Origin: Mytilinidion resinicola
Lineage: Eukaryota; Ascomycota; Dothideomycetes; Mytilinidiales; Mytilinidiaceae
NCBI RefSeq assembly: GCF_010093595.1
Contig: NW_022985443.1
Coordinates: forward strand, 1,890,993-1,954,992
DNA length: 64,000 nt
Direction of reading: 5' to 3'
The notes below the pieces were generated by a model. The model ran no database searches. It worked only from the letters and a program-made list of their open reading frames with translations, and was not told the DNA's origin. Position 1 is the stretch's first letter, and the number at the start of each line of letters is the position of its first letter. Of the stretch, positions 10,843 to 21,488 are shown piece after piece. The position numbers were made by a program, and so were the translations under genes.

Positions 10843-13072
10843 ATGTCTCAATTCGACTACGAGAAGAATGCGGCCGAGTCCGATAGGCAAGTCAATGGTG
10901 GCGCTTACGACAACACTGCCGTCGTCGGCGACGGCAATCTCAAGTATACCGTCGAGGAGGGCGGGAACACCTCGTTGCCTACATACCAGGAAGCCAGTGG
11001 TGCTCCGGTCGAAGTCAAGTCACCACTCGGATACTCCGTTGGATGGGTTACTATTCTGTTCTTGAATCTGAGCAAGATTATTGGGACAGGTATCTTCTCC
11101 ACGCGTAGGCTGCCTCTCCACTGCAACATGCTAGTTCACTGGAATAATAGCTTATAGCATCAACCATCTTGAGGGGCACTGGCTCCGTCGGCCTTGCCCT
11201 CTTCTTCTGGGTAATCGGCTTCCTGATCGCAGCAAGCTCGCTCACTGTGTATCTGGAATTCGCGTCGTACTTCCCCAGCCGATCGGGGGCCGAAGTCGCG
11301 TATCTCGAGCAGGCATATCCGCGCCCGAAATATTTCTTCCCGACTGTGTTTGCGGTGCAGACTGTTATCCTTTCTTTCAGTAGCAGTAATGCTATTGGTA
11401 AGCCACTTGGTTCTAGTACATGTTCTGCAGCTAATTTGTGCGGCATAGTCCTGGCGCAGTACTTGTTCAAGTTGGCCGGACATACACCGAGTCCGTGGGA
11501 GCAGAAAGGCGTTGCTGTTGCTGGGTACACGGTTGCCGTCTTTTGTAAGTACCCCAAACCCTACCCCTCGGCCTCAGCAGAGTTAACTCTTGACATGCAG
11601 TTCTAATTTTCAACACCCGCTGGTCTCTCAGGCTGTCCAACGCTATCGGATTCATCAAGCTCCTGACTCTGATCTTGTAAACCTCCCCAAACAATTACCT
11701 TTGGTATTTCTCATCTAAACCCCTTTAGCATTGGCATAACCGGCCTAGTCGTCCTCGGCGGCCACACCAGAGTCAAAGATCCCACGGTCAACTTCCGCAA
11801 CGCCTTCGAAGGTTCCTCTGACGCAACGGCCTACGGCGCTACAAACGCCATCTACAAAGTCATTTTCGCCTATGCCGGGTACGACAACGCCTTCAACCTC
11901 GTCAACGAAGTCAAGGTTTGTATCTCCACCTCTATCTCCATCCTCTCCTCGTTAAGCTCCTCCACTAACTCTCCTTAGAATCCCATCAAGACCTTGAGAT
12001 GGTCCGCCCCCCTCTCCCTCCTCGTGGCCACAATTCTCTATATGCTAGCAAACATCGCCTATTTCTCCGCCGCCACGAAAGAAGAGATCCTCAAGTCCAA
12101 GGCTGTCGCCGCGAGCGTGTTCTTCGAGAATGTATTTGGCACTAGCGGGGCGGCAAAGGCGCTAAATTTCCTGATCATGCTGAGTGCGTTTGGAAACCTG
12201 TTGGCCGTGTTGGTTGGGCAGAGTCGGGTTATCAGGGAGTGTGGGAGGTCAGTTGTGCCCTTTTCCCGCTAGAAACGTCGAGGCGTGGAGGTTGAACCTA
12301 ACTACGAGCAGACAAGGCGTCCTCCCCTTCACCAAATTCTGGACCTCCACGAAACCTTTCGGAACACCGCTGGGGCCGTATTTCCTGAAATGGGCACTCA
12401 CGATTCTGATGATTATCGCGCCGCCGGCTGGTGATGCGTTCAATTTCGGTGCGTCCCCATCCCACCCCTCATGACCCTCATTTTCCGCTAACACCCCGCC
12501 CTCGCAGTCATCGACCTATCAATCTACCCTAGCTCCTTCTTCCAACTCACCCTCGCTGTCGGCCTGCTCGTCTACCGCTGGCGCCGCAAGCACGTCGGCC
12601 TGCCCAAGGCCGAGTACCGCGCCTGGGACGTCGCCGTCTACTTCTGCATCGCCGCGAACCTGTACTCGGTCATCATGCCGTGGTACCCGCCCGCCGGCGG
12701 CGCGACCGGCGGCGACGTGAGCTTCTGGTATGCCACGTATTGCGTGGTTGGGATTGGAATGTACGTTTTTGCCCCAGGACCCTACCCCCCGAACTCAAAC
12801 AGATGGAAGACTAGAATTTTTGTGAGCGATTTGCTAACAGTGGTTATAGTATCATTTTCTGCGGGGTCTATTACTACGTGTGGATCCACGTGTTGCCCAA
12901 GTTCGGGAAGTATGAGATTAGGCAGACGGTGCTGGTGTTGGATGAGTCTGGGGCGACGACGCATCAGCTGGTAAGGGTGCCGAATGCGGAGCTGGCGGCG
13001 TGGGATGCGGAGCATGATGTTGTGGGAAGAGTGGTGCAGAGGAGGCCTTATGGGGAGGATGAGTCGAAGTAG
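10843..13072 (+). CDS. MUP1: Mup1-type high-affinity methionine permease (LAT-like amino-acid transporter)
   Basis: Plasma-membrane amino-acid permease of the APC superfamily; Mup1 imports methionine and cysteine. Nine exons join in phase: 10843-11104, 11158-11397, 11449-11544, 11601-11676, 11729-11915, 11979-12247, 12312-12448, 12508-12760, 12850-13072, giving 580 residues, the normal size. The hydrophilic N-tail of about 65 residues is followed by TM1 with GTGIFSTPSTILRGTGSVG, the substrate-site loop of the family; then SFSSSNAIVLAQYLF, FAYAGYDNAFNLVNEVKNPI, LMLSAFGNLLAVLVGQSRV and LPFTKFWTSTKPFGTPLGP, all typical of Mup1 relatives. The start is ATG 10843, since the upstream in-frame TTG is not a fungal start. 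The C-tail after the last membrane segment is polar, ending EDESK. The substrate is inferred from family membership. Confidence 0.88.
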
Positions 13073-15016
13073 GGTGTGCTGTGTGTGTTGTGCACAAAGG
13101 CGGCAGCAGCTGAGAGCGTAAATGAGGGTTAGAGAAGAGGATGTTATGCGGATGAGGAATGCTTGAATTTGGGGGAAACAGTGCTGTTGAAGGGCGTGGT
13201 ATTAGTGTGCTTTGTGTGTGCTAAGTCGGGGAAATCTTGAAATGTTCAACGATAGGATGATGTACAGATGTTGGTAAATAAAGTGAAAATACAAACACGT
13301 TCAACCGACCGTCCTTGAATGCCGCGCAGCTTTCTTGGGGTACTCCTTAACCGACTTTGCAGATTTTCACCGGTCAATCCAAGCTCACCCAAATCATTGA
13401 GACTGGTCCAAAGTAACCTGCTCAGAATGTCTTCCATCGCCTATACTAGCGCTGTCCCCATCTATCTTAATAACCTATCGGTGCGAGGCATGAAAACTCA
13501 GACGTAAACTCTTAGTCGCAGTCAACGGTCTGTCCAACTTGTGACTTGGTGGGTAATATATGCTGACAACGAGCATTGGCCTGCAAGTCATGAGATAATG
13601 GCGGCAGCAATGAGGGAATGAAAGGACTGGCGCGTTAGCCGACAGGCACTCCAGGTCTGTATTGAACTTCTTGACATATACATGAAACGTTGAGGTTAAG
13701 GTGGAGTTTGACTGAGAGAAGAGGAACGGTCCGAGCCGGGATTCGGGATGGCGACTGAGCCAGCCACACGGCCAGCCACTGCAGCTAAGTCGGTCGGCTT
13801 CTCCGGGCACTGCGGCTCCGAAATTATCTCCGAACCCTCATCCCCTTCTCTTCCCCTATCACAATGAGTTCCCCTTCCCATTATTAAGCTAGAGCTTTTC
13901 GCATTGATTATGAGGAGGGATATACTCTATTGCTTCCTTTACTGAAGCCGAATGACCTATTTCCGAATTCGAAAGGGCGACCTGCTGCCCTCCAGAAAGA
14001 GCGATCTGCTACTTCCATAAAGACCAATCCCTCCACCACGCATTCAGCCTTCGTATGCAACCTTCGTCTAGCCCATCTACCTTACCCTTCAGGATCAATC
14101 CTCAGAATTACATGAAATCATCTAATTAAGCTTACTACCTGTTCCTTGCCTTCTTCAGCATGCAGATCTACCTCCAGATCATCCGGGTTCAACGTCGGAT
14201 CATCACGAATGACTAGGGCTTCGGCTTGAAGCATGTCGGCAACTCGCACTTTAGGCTTACTATTGCGTGACTGCGCATAGGATCGCTACAAGTTCGATGG
14301 TGAGAGATTATTACGAGCTATCCTTCCAGAGCAGGAAGACCATCGGAGATTTCAACATGGCTCTTTCGACGCTTGACAAGATGAGTTCTGTGATGAGGCT
14401 ACAGAGCAGACACCATTACGTTGGTTTCACCAGATCGCGGGTGCTCGAGACGTGGGGTTTCCTCCTGATTATATGATACGTTCCCTTAAATTTTGGATTC
14501 AAGCCGTACGAAATGGTCCTGGACAACTTACTACATGTTTCACAAAGGACATTACTCTACTGATCTTTAATCTTGTCAAATGCCCCCTCCCAATTATCTA
14601 TCCTATAATTATGCGTTGCAGATCCTTAGCCATCTCGATAACCAGCTGCAGGTCCCTGCGAGGTTGCCATCCTACCGACGCTAGATCACTACGACCGAGT
14701 CAATGTAAGACGACACAAACACGCAAGCAGCATGCCGTTCGTGGAGCGATTTTTGGAAAGCCATCAGATGCTTTCACGAGGTCCCACAGTTTTGCCGCCC
14801 ATGAACAACTCACTCATCACAAAGGCTTTGTCTGAGAAGTCAAACCCTTTGTTTTCTTGTATACCCACTGGCTTTCTCCTGCATTTTCAGAGCCTTTTCC
14901 TTTGTTTGCCATCCAACCGAGTAGCAAAAGTCATCGCGCTCCGAGTTTTCTGTTTTATCTTCTATCACACACACTGAGTTTGCTCAACATTACTTGAACT
15001 CTAGTTACTCACCAAC
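13073..15016. other. Intergenic, no supported gene
   Basis: Only short frames without motifs. The first 200 bp are GT-rich and look like the 3' end of the permease transcript. Nothing else is recognised over nearly 2 kb. Confidence 0.4.
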
Positions 15017-15073
15017 ATGATCGCGGAATGGCTCCACGAACCTCTCCACGAACGTCTCTCGAAGCGCCAGTAG
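15017..15073 (+). promoter_or_regulatory. Upstream ORF overlapping the metallopeptidase start
   Basis: An ATG in good context (CACCAAC before it) at 15017 opens 18 codons ending in TAG at 15071-15073, and overlaps the main start at 15028 in another frame. If the transcript includes it, scanning ribosomes would meet this ATG first, so it could lower expression of the downstream protein. Confidence 0.35.
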
Positions 15074-16632
15074 AGGACCTAACGGCATGTCTTGCATTGG
15101 AGCGGCTTGATTCCTACGGTATCATATCCATGGAGGAAGTCGACGATATTGATCTTCCCGAGGAGTTACACCCTTTAGCCCGGCAAGACTGTTTTGATGG
15201 GATACCGCCTGAAGTATACAAAAATATGAAACCCGCACTGCAGCTTTTTTCGAAATTTCTAACCTCACAGGCTATAGTGGAATCTTACGTTACAACTATG
15301 CTTACCGAGACAGCAAAATACGAGAAGATACAACGAAAGAAAAAGGTCATGGGTGAGACCTTCCTCAACGCAGCGTCATTAAACAAGTGGCTCACGGATC
15401 ACTTTGACAAGCAAGAAGAGGAGAGTATGCGAAGACTTTACCTTGACCCCGTCGAGATTACGCCAGAGGTCACAGAGCGAACAAGAGAGTATTTAATAAA
15501 GCTAGCCAGGTACGTCAGATTCCGGCCCGCGCCAATTGGACATACAAAACGGTTCGCTGCCACAGATCTCAGTGGCGCGAAAAAGGACGAAGTCGAAGGC
15601 TACCGTCCAAAGTTGTTCGCGGATATTCCAAACAAAGCAGTGACCAAAATCAACAGCTCTATCCTTGCTTACTTCAAAAAGCCAGGCATCGACAAGGATC
15701 CAGCGCTGTATCGGAGAGCATGCTTTCAGCTCGCCGTTACTCTGGGACACGAGATGTCGCACGCTATCAATTTCCTCCGCTTCTCTGGGTCGAGAATCGG
15801 TAAGGATTTCGAAGATAAGGAGCACATATTTCACAGCGTCGGCGACCCGCAGGCTGAAGAAGGCAATGCTTGGGAAATGTCCACGTTCGGGTATTTGAAT
15901 GCATGTTTTCCGGGCACAGAAGACCGTGACGATGTTGTTCCGAATTATGGGCTCAGCGCGCACAACTGGGCGGAGGGTCTAGGAAATGTACCCCATGTCG
16001 TCTCTGCTATCCCGATGGCTTACATTAACCAATTCTTCCAGGAAAGTACTTGGGTTGAGATTGAGAGGACTAATGAGATTCCGAAGTTAGATTTGACATC
16101 AACGCTACAGGCTAGAGCGACACGTAAGCGTCGTTCCAAGACGCTATTCACATATGAGCTTCTTCCTCCACCTGATCTGCCTGAAACGGTAGGACAGACC
16201 AGCACGGCTCAGACCATCGACCCTGCCGAACGAGATCGAAGTTCTCAAGACGAGACAGGAGAGGATGCAACTCGCATAACGAGAAAACGTAAGCGCGAAG
16301 GCGAGAACTCTCCAGCCTTCATTAGGAAGCGCACCCAATGCGATGATCGCAAACCAACAAAACGACAGAGAACCGGCGAACCCGTGAAGAGCAAGCAAGA
16401 GGCTTTCAACCCCAGGAAATCAATACGACTTCAAAACAACAAAACTAAGAGTTCAACAGCAGGGTCTCCGGAGCGTCCTACGGTCTCTGAATTTACGAAC
16501 CCTGCGCCGAAAGCGTTGAAGGATGATACGAAAGCATCAAATATATCAACTCCACAGAAAGCTAGTTCTAAGACTATAAAGGATGGGGACTCGACGTCAT
16601 CTGAGCTTTCTACACCGCTAGACACGGAGTAA
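15028..16632 (+). CDS. Putative HExxH metallopeptidase-like protein with a basic disordered tail
   Basis: Intronless, 534 residues. Residues 241-245 read HEMSH inside LAVTLGHEMSHAINFLRF, a helix of the zincin HExxH type, and Glu283 in GNAWEMSTFG is a candidate third zinc ligand, 38 residues after the second His. Around it are a helical N-terminal region (PALQLFSKFLTSQAIVE) and, after residue 360, a low-complexity tail rich in Lys, Arg, Ser and Thr with several nuclear-localisation-like clusters (RKRKR, KRQR). No known peptidase family is recognised from memory, so activity is inference from the motif alone. A broken paralogue follows on the same strand with the same motif spacing (H-E-I-C-H, then Trp-Glu 37 residues on), which supports the motif being functional in the family. 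The ATG at 15028 is preceded by a short overlapping upstream ORF. Confidence 0.65.
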   Translation: MAPRTSPRTSLEAPVEDLTACLALERLDSYGIISMEEVDDIDLPEELHPLARQDCFDGIPPEVYKNMKPALQLFSKFLTSQAIVESYVTTMLTETAKYEKIQRKKKVMGETFLNAASLNKWLTDHFDKQEEESMRRLYLDPVEITPEVTERTREYLIKLARYVRFRPAPIGHTKRFAATDLSGAKKDEVEGYRPKLFADIPNKAVTKINSSILAYFKKPGIDKDPALYRRACFQLAVTLGHEMSHAINFLRFSGSRIGKDFEDKEHIFHSVGDPQAEEGNAWEMSTFGYLNACFPGTEDRDDVVPNYGLSAHNWAEGLGNVPHVVSAIPMAYINQFFQESTWVEIERTNEIPKLDLTSTLQARATRKRRSKTLFTYELLPPPDLPETVGQTSTAQTIDPAERDRSSQDETGEDATRITRKRKREGENSPAFIRKRTQCDDRKPTKRQRTGEPVKSKQEAFNPRKSIRLQNNKTKSSTAGSPERPTVSEFTNPAPKALKDDTKASNISTPQKASSKTIKDGDSTSSELSTPLDTE

Positions 16633-17032
16633 GTGTGAAGATGCTTCAAGTACAGCAAAGAAGCAACCGATACAGAGGACAAACGGTTGTTCCCATACAT
16701 GATACAAAGAAGTATAAAGGTAGGTAAAGCAACTGCAATTGTCACATCTCATGGTATGTAATCTTGAAGATCCAGTACTATATTGTTATTGTATCGTTAT
16801 TCCTCCTTTGTTCCTTTGTCTTGCTTCGTAACACTGCTATGTATTTGACTCGTGTGCTTCTTCCATGCATTGTCCAGACTGCTAGGTGCTAGAAATGTTT
16901 AGTGCTCTCTCCGTACCGTCAATCTTTACAACTTCGTTATATGGTTCTATCGCTATTTAGAAAAGTCTTTCGACATTGTTACTCCTATCTACCGTAAGTT
17001 TGATCGAATTTAATCTTTGAGAACCGAAGCCA
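16633..17032. other. Spacer between the paralogues
   Basis: AT-rich, no open frame of note. It should hold the 3' end of the intact gene and the former promoter of the decayed copy. Confidence 0.4.
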
Positions 17033-19006
17033 ATGGCTAAAGGGAAGGGGAAGAAGCCAGTGACGGCTACGACTAAAGCCCCCGCAACAATCTCGGCTGG
17101 CCCCTCAACTACAGCCGCTTTCCCGGCCTATCCTAAAGAGAACCATAGATGACCGCAATGAACCCAAGTGGAGCATAGCCGATCTTAGAAAGCGTTCCAT
17201 CATCGAAACTACTCCTGCACTCGCCGCAAGCGATCTAAATGGAAACATACACCCGATCGTAGCTCGGAACCGCTTTCTGAACATCTCGGACGGCAGCGTA
17301 TACTAATATAGAGCCAGCGTTGCAGTTGGTCACGAGATTTCTCACTACGCCGAGTATCATGGATTGGTTTGTAACGGCGGCTTACTCGGATGAGGCGATG
17401 TATCTGAAGCATGACTTTAATAGAACAGCCTCTGATGCTGCAGCTGGAAGCGATGGCAGTGATGGTGACAGAGGCAATGCTACCTCAGGCGAGGTTTCTG
17501 CAAATGCTGCCCCAACTGAAAATGCAACTTCTGCTAACACCCCCTCAGAGCCCAACCTCGCCGTCTTCGACGACTCAAGCCGAGACGAAGTCGAGTACGA
17601 GGGCAAAACCTACCGCTTCCTCAACCTTCTCAACCACAGAGAGGTGGAAGGCTGGATAACACGCTACGCCGCCAACCCCGCCGTATCAGCTGCGTCCAAG
17701 AAGCTCCACCTCGTCCCCGTCGACCTCAAAGCTAACCCCTGCAGGCGCCCAGACACGATCGACTTCCTCCGCCGGCTCGACAAATAGATCATATTTCAGC
17801 CAGCCGAGCTCGACGCTATGGGCTACGACTACGCCAACACCCTGCTCGTATATGTCGACGACCATCTCCGCAAACCAGGCGACCCGCTCCCGATCATCCG
17901 CAATGAAGCGCGCGAGGCGCGGCTAGCGCAGATCCCAGAAACGTTGCTTATCCGGATCAAGCGGTCATTTTTCGAGTACACGGAAACGCAACGAGACGAC
18001 ATGAGCGAAGCGTTCTACCAGCGCTTCTGCTTTATGCTGGCGTGGTGTCTGGTTCACGAGATCTGCCACGCGGTGTTCGACGTCCGGTTCGCGGGGAGCA
18101 CGCTGCGGAATTCGCTTCCGGGGGCGAAGATCCGGTATTCGGTTAATGATGTGGAGAAGGAAGACGGGAGGTCTTGGGAGAGGTTTATGTGTGGGTATAT
18201 TATTGACAGCTTTGAGACGGCGCAGAATCACTCGCTGCCGGTGTGGGGGCTGCAGGCGTATGAGTGGGCGCCGAGTGATAGTGAGAATGTGGATTCGTAT
18301 GATGTTGGGCCTGTACCTATGACGTGCAGAAACCCCAGAACCAAGTCAACCTAAACTCCGCAGCCCCGTTGAAAGAAGCCTTAGCTCGCATCCCTGTCCA
18401 CAAGCGCCGTATCGGGGTGAGGACTGTCACCTTTGCGAAACAGTCTGGTTCCGCTTCTCAAGATCTGAAAGACCGGAGACACCAGTAGCAAACTCACCTA
18501 TACTTATATCCTCCGACTCTGACAAGTCCGGCTCGAACACATCTCAGCAGCCACCAATCAAGGTAGAGAATAGCAAGAAACCCGTGAAAAGAACGCCCAA
18601 GAAGACACCTACAACAAATTCGCCTATAAACATATCCTCCGATGAGGCCGAATCCGACGACTCTGGCTCGGACACACCAAAGCAACCACTACAAGAGGGG
18701 GGTAAGGGTAAAGAACCCGCGAAAGCGATGACCGTGGAGACGCTGGAGCAATCCCGGAAAGATGGGGCGCCGGCTGAGGAGAACGAAGGTAAGGAAACTG
18801 AGCAGCCTGTCCCAATGCAGGAATTGTCACAGTCTTCCGCCTCCCAAAAACGGAAACGAGACGACGGCCCACCAGAAGAGACGGAAGTGCCGGCGCCCAA
18901 ACGCGGGAAAAGGGACGAGGGTGAGGGTGTAAAGAAAGTAATAGAGCCGACACGGAAATCGACACGCAAGAGGAAGCCAATACAGTTCTTTGGTGAGAAG
19001 TCGTAG
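17033..19006 (+). pseudogene. Decayed tandem paralogue of the HExxH gene
   Basis: The reading frames collinear with the intact copy at 15028 can be followed here, but not in one frame. It opens with an ATG at 17033 (MAKGKGKKPV), shifts frame near 17150, and shifts again near 17300 between SDGSVY and NIEPALQLVTRFLTTPSI, which matches the intact copy's NMKPALQLFSKFLTSQAI. There is one in-frame TAG at 17785-17787, where both flanks still align (RRLDK before, then FQPAELDA). The zinc motif LAWCLVHEICHAVFDVRF and the following SWERFMCGY lie downstream, and two more shifts occur near 18318 and 18470 before a Ser/Asp-rich basic tail that ends at 19006. The tail holds a duplicated motif (SPILISSD and SPINISSD). 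At least four shifts and one stop argue against programmed recoding. Confidence 0.7.
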
Positions 19007-19459
19007 ATGATTGGTTGGTGGTGGTGAATGAGGGTGTTAAAGGTAAGTGCATTAAAAACACCAAAAACTTAATTATTAGAGAAGATGGAAAGGAAAGGTA
19101 AGAAGAGCGCAGAGAATAAATTAGTAATCAATTCAAAGTGCAAGGTTAGTAGCCAATATCATCCGCATCATATTAATCCCAGTATTGGTCCTCACGTTGG
19201 ATGAAGCCAGAAGACCTTTGAATATTATACACTTGCTTGGTGCCATATATTGTACAATTGGGACTGTAGTGAGTCCAGTAAGCATTAACACCAAACCTAA
19301 TCCCCAGGTAATCCAAACTATGACTGGATGATGAAGCGACGCCGACAGAGCCAAATCTCCAATGTTTCCAAGATTTGGGCGTTACGTGACCATGGCAGAG
19401 AGCTGCTTTTCAACTTTGCAAGTTCCACAATCCCGCATAGGGAGAACCAGCGAGGTCAT

Positions 19460-21144
19460 TCATTTCATCAATCTGGGATCCCTCGAAGCATCGTGGTGGT
19501 ACGTGTCCTTAAGAGCGGGTGGTGGCGGAGGTGGCGCCAAAGCTTCGTCCGTCCCGCCCATCACAGTATCGCCTCCGTTGATTGCTGCAGCGTTCATACC
19601 TCCTCGTACAGTGGGAATAGGGATGGTACTTCCCGGCCTAGAGATTGGTGACTCGCCCATAACGATATCTCCGTGGCTGGTCCTTCTAGAATCAACACCA
19701 CCGCTTCCTCTAAGGCTACCTCTCCTATCCAGAGCTCGCCGATAAGTATCAACGTGCTTCTGTGACCTTTTAGTGTATTCCTCCAGCAACTTCATTGTGT
19801 CCATAGATGAGTTTGGGAGCAGAGGAGCGACTAACGAGCCGTCTTCAACTTTGTATGGTGTGCTGATGTTTGCTAGCATGGTCGCGATGCGTGCAGCCTT
19901 TTCGTCGTCCTCAGGTTGGCACGTAGCGTTAAGGACGCTCTCGAGCTGGCGTTCTACGTCCTGATTTTGTGTGGACCACGACGCTACGATATTGGCCCTG
20001 GGTAGGAAGCGGTGTCAGTGGGACATTGCCGGCTACGAAACATGGAAAATGATGAAGGTGACGTACCGAACTTTCTCGTGATGGACTTCTACATTCGCGA
20101 TAGCGTCTCGTAGGAAATCATCTCTGTCTTGTAGACCTTCCTCATCCTTATCGAAGCTAGAGAGTTGTGAATATAGAGCAAATAGAAACAAAGGTGAAGA
20201 AACATACGGTGGGGCGGGAGCGAAGATAGCTGCGGCTAGAATGTCTTTATCTAGTTTTGCCGCATCACCGTCCGCAACTTGCTGTGGAAGGAAAGATCCC
20301 CCAGTCATGTTCTCAGAACGAGAGTTCAACTGGATATTCGATATACGCCTGCCCAGAGTTCTTGCGGGACTCCTAGCAGAGGAAGTTAGCGGAGCGCGCG
20401 GAAGAAAGCATTGCTCTAAACTTACTCAACTGCTACGTTTAGAAGTAGTGCTATGTCGGCCGCTTGCCCGCTGGCTGCGGATCCTAGCTGCCCTTGGTTC
20501 GTCGTCTCTTTTTGAACTGGATCCACAGCTGAATCTCTACGTGGGGGTGCAACTATCGGTCTCCGATCGTGTTGTTCTCGGTCTACAATTCCCAAGCGGT
20601 CTTGCTCTGATGACTTAGCCTGTACCTGAACAGCTGGGTTTGGAGTAAGGTTTCTATTTAGAGATATTAGTCGTATATGGGCAAAGAGGTGAACTATATC
20701 ACTGACTGCACTGCTTGTCCAGAGGATGAGGTGGCTGCAAGGTCCCTTCGGCGCTTTTCTCTATTCGCAAGCTCTAGATGCGCTTGCTCTGCCGTTCGCT
20801 TTTGACCTGCTTCTATAGCCAGTTCTCTGAGTGAGTACACGCTTCGCGATTTTGGCGCACGGTCTCGAGTTATAAAAATCTGGGGAGTCTTCCTTGGCGG
20901 TTTTCGGGCCTGATGACCAGCTGGATTGGCCGGATTTCTACTAGAGGGATCAGATATGTATATATAAAGACATATACTATACCACTGACACCACTTCTGG
21001 CGTCGAGGGTGGGGGTATAGCTGCACGTGCGACGCACTCTCTAGCAGCAAGTACTAGCTGAGCCTCTGCTGCGCGTTTTCTGGCAGCTCTTCTTGCTCTC
21101 TGTGCCACGACGTTCCCCTTACTTCCTCTCGCTCCTCTCGGCAT
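19460..21144 (-). CDS. Six-exon gene of unknown function, basic N-terminus and Pro-rich tail
   Basis: Six exons join in phase 2 at every junction: 21144-20990, 20940-20707, 20653-20426, 20372-20208, 20156-20067, 19997-19460, giving 469 residues. The N-terminus is very basic (MPRGARGSKG, then Arg/Ala helices), followed by Gln/Pro-rich linkers. The central region (LDKDILAAAIFAPAPPF, EEGLQDRDDFLRDAIANVEV) and the region from VRANIVASWSTQNQDVERQL to LLEEYTKRSQKHVD look helical and folded, and the tail is Gly/Pro-rich with a hexaproline. No family is recognised. Exons 1 and 2 end in similar sequence (KRAAEAQLVLAARE and KRTAEQAHLELANRE), and introns 1 and 2 both begin GTCAGTG, so an internal exon duplication is likely. 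Introns are 44-69 nt long, ordinary for this window. Confidence 0.7.
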
Positions 21145-21488
21145 CTTGACGCTGAGGCCCGCCGTGAGCCATATGGTCGATGTAATTGGTGTGTTGTGTT
21201 TTTTTGTGTTGTTGCAAACGAGTGGTGGGCTGCGGGGCAAAACACGGGACAACGCGAGCGTGGCGAGGTGGCGAGTTGGGACGCAGAAGATCGGTGGCGC
21301 TAGGCCGCTTTAAACGTAGTCGAGATTTCTTCGCGACTCAATCTTCCATCGTCATGGACTTTCAACCACCAACTGCTGACATCACCATCGCCATTATACG
21401 CCAGAGCCAGACGCGCTTGGCCATGACCGTATCATGACGGACATATACACTGCCCGCCGCAGTTGCGGGGGCCTATTTATCCCTTATT

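Noticed and set aside
17760..17820. Programmed stop readthrough at 17785-17787 in the second HExxH copy
   Set aside because: Four additional frameshifts in the same copy make simple decay the better explanation.
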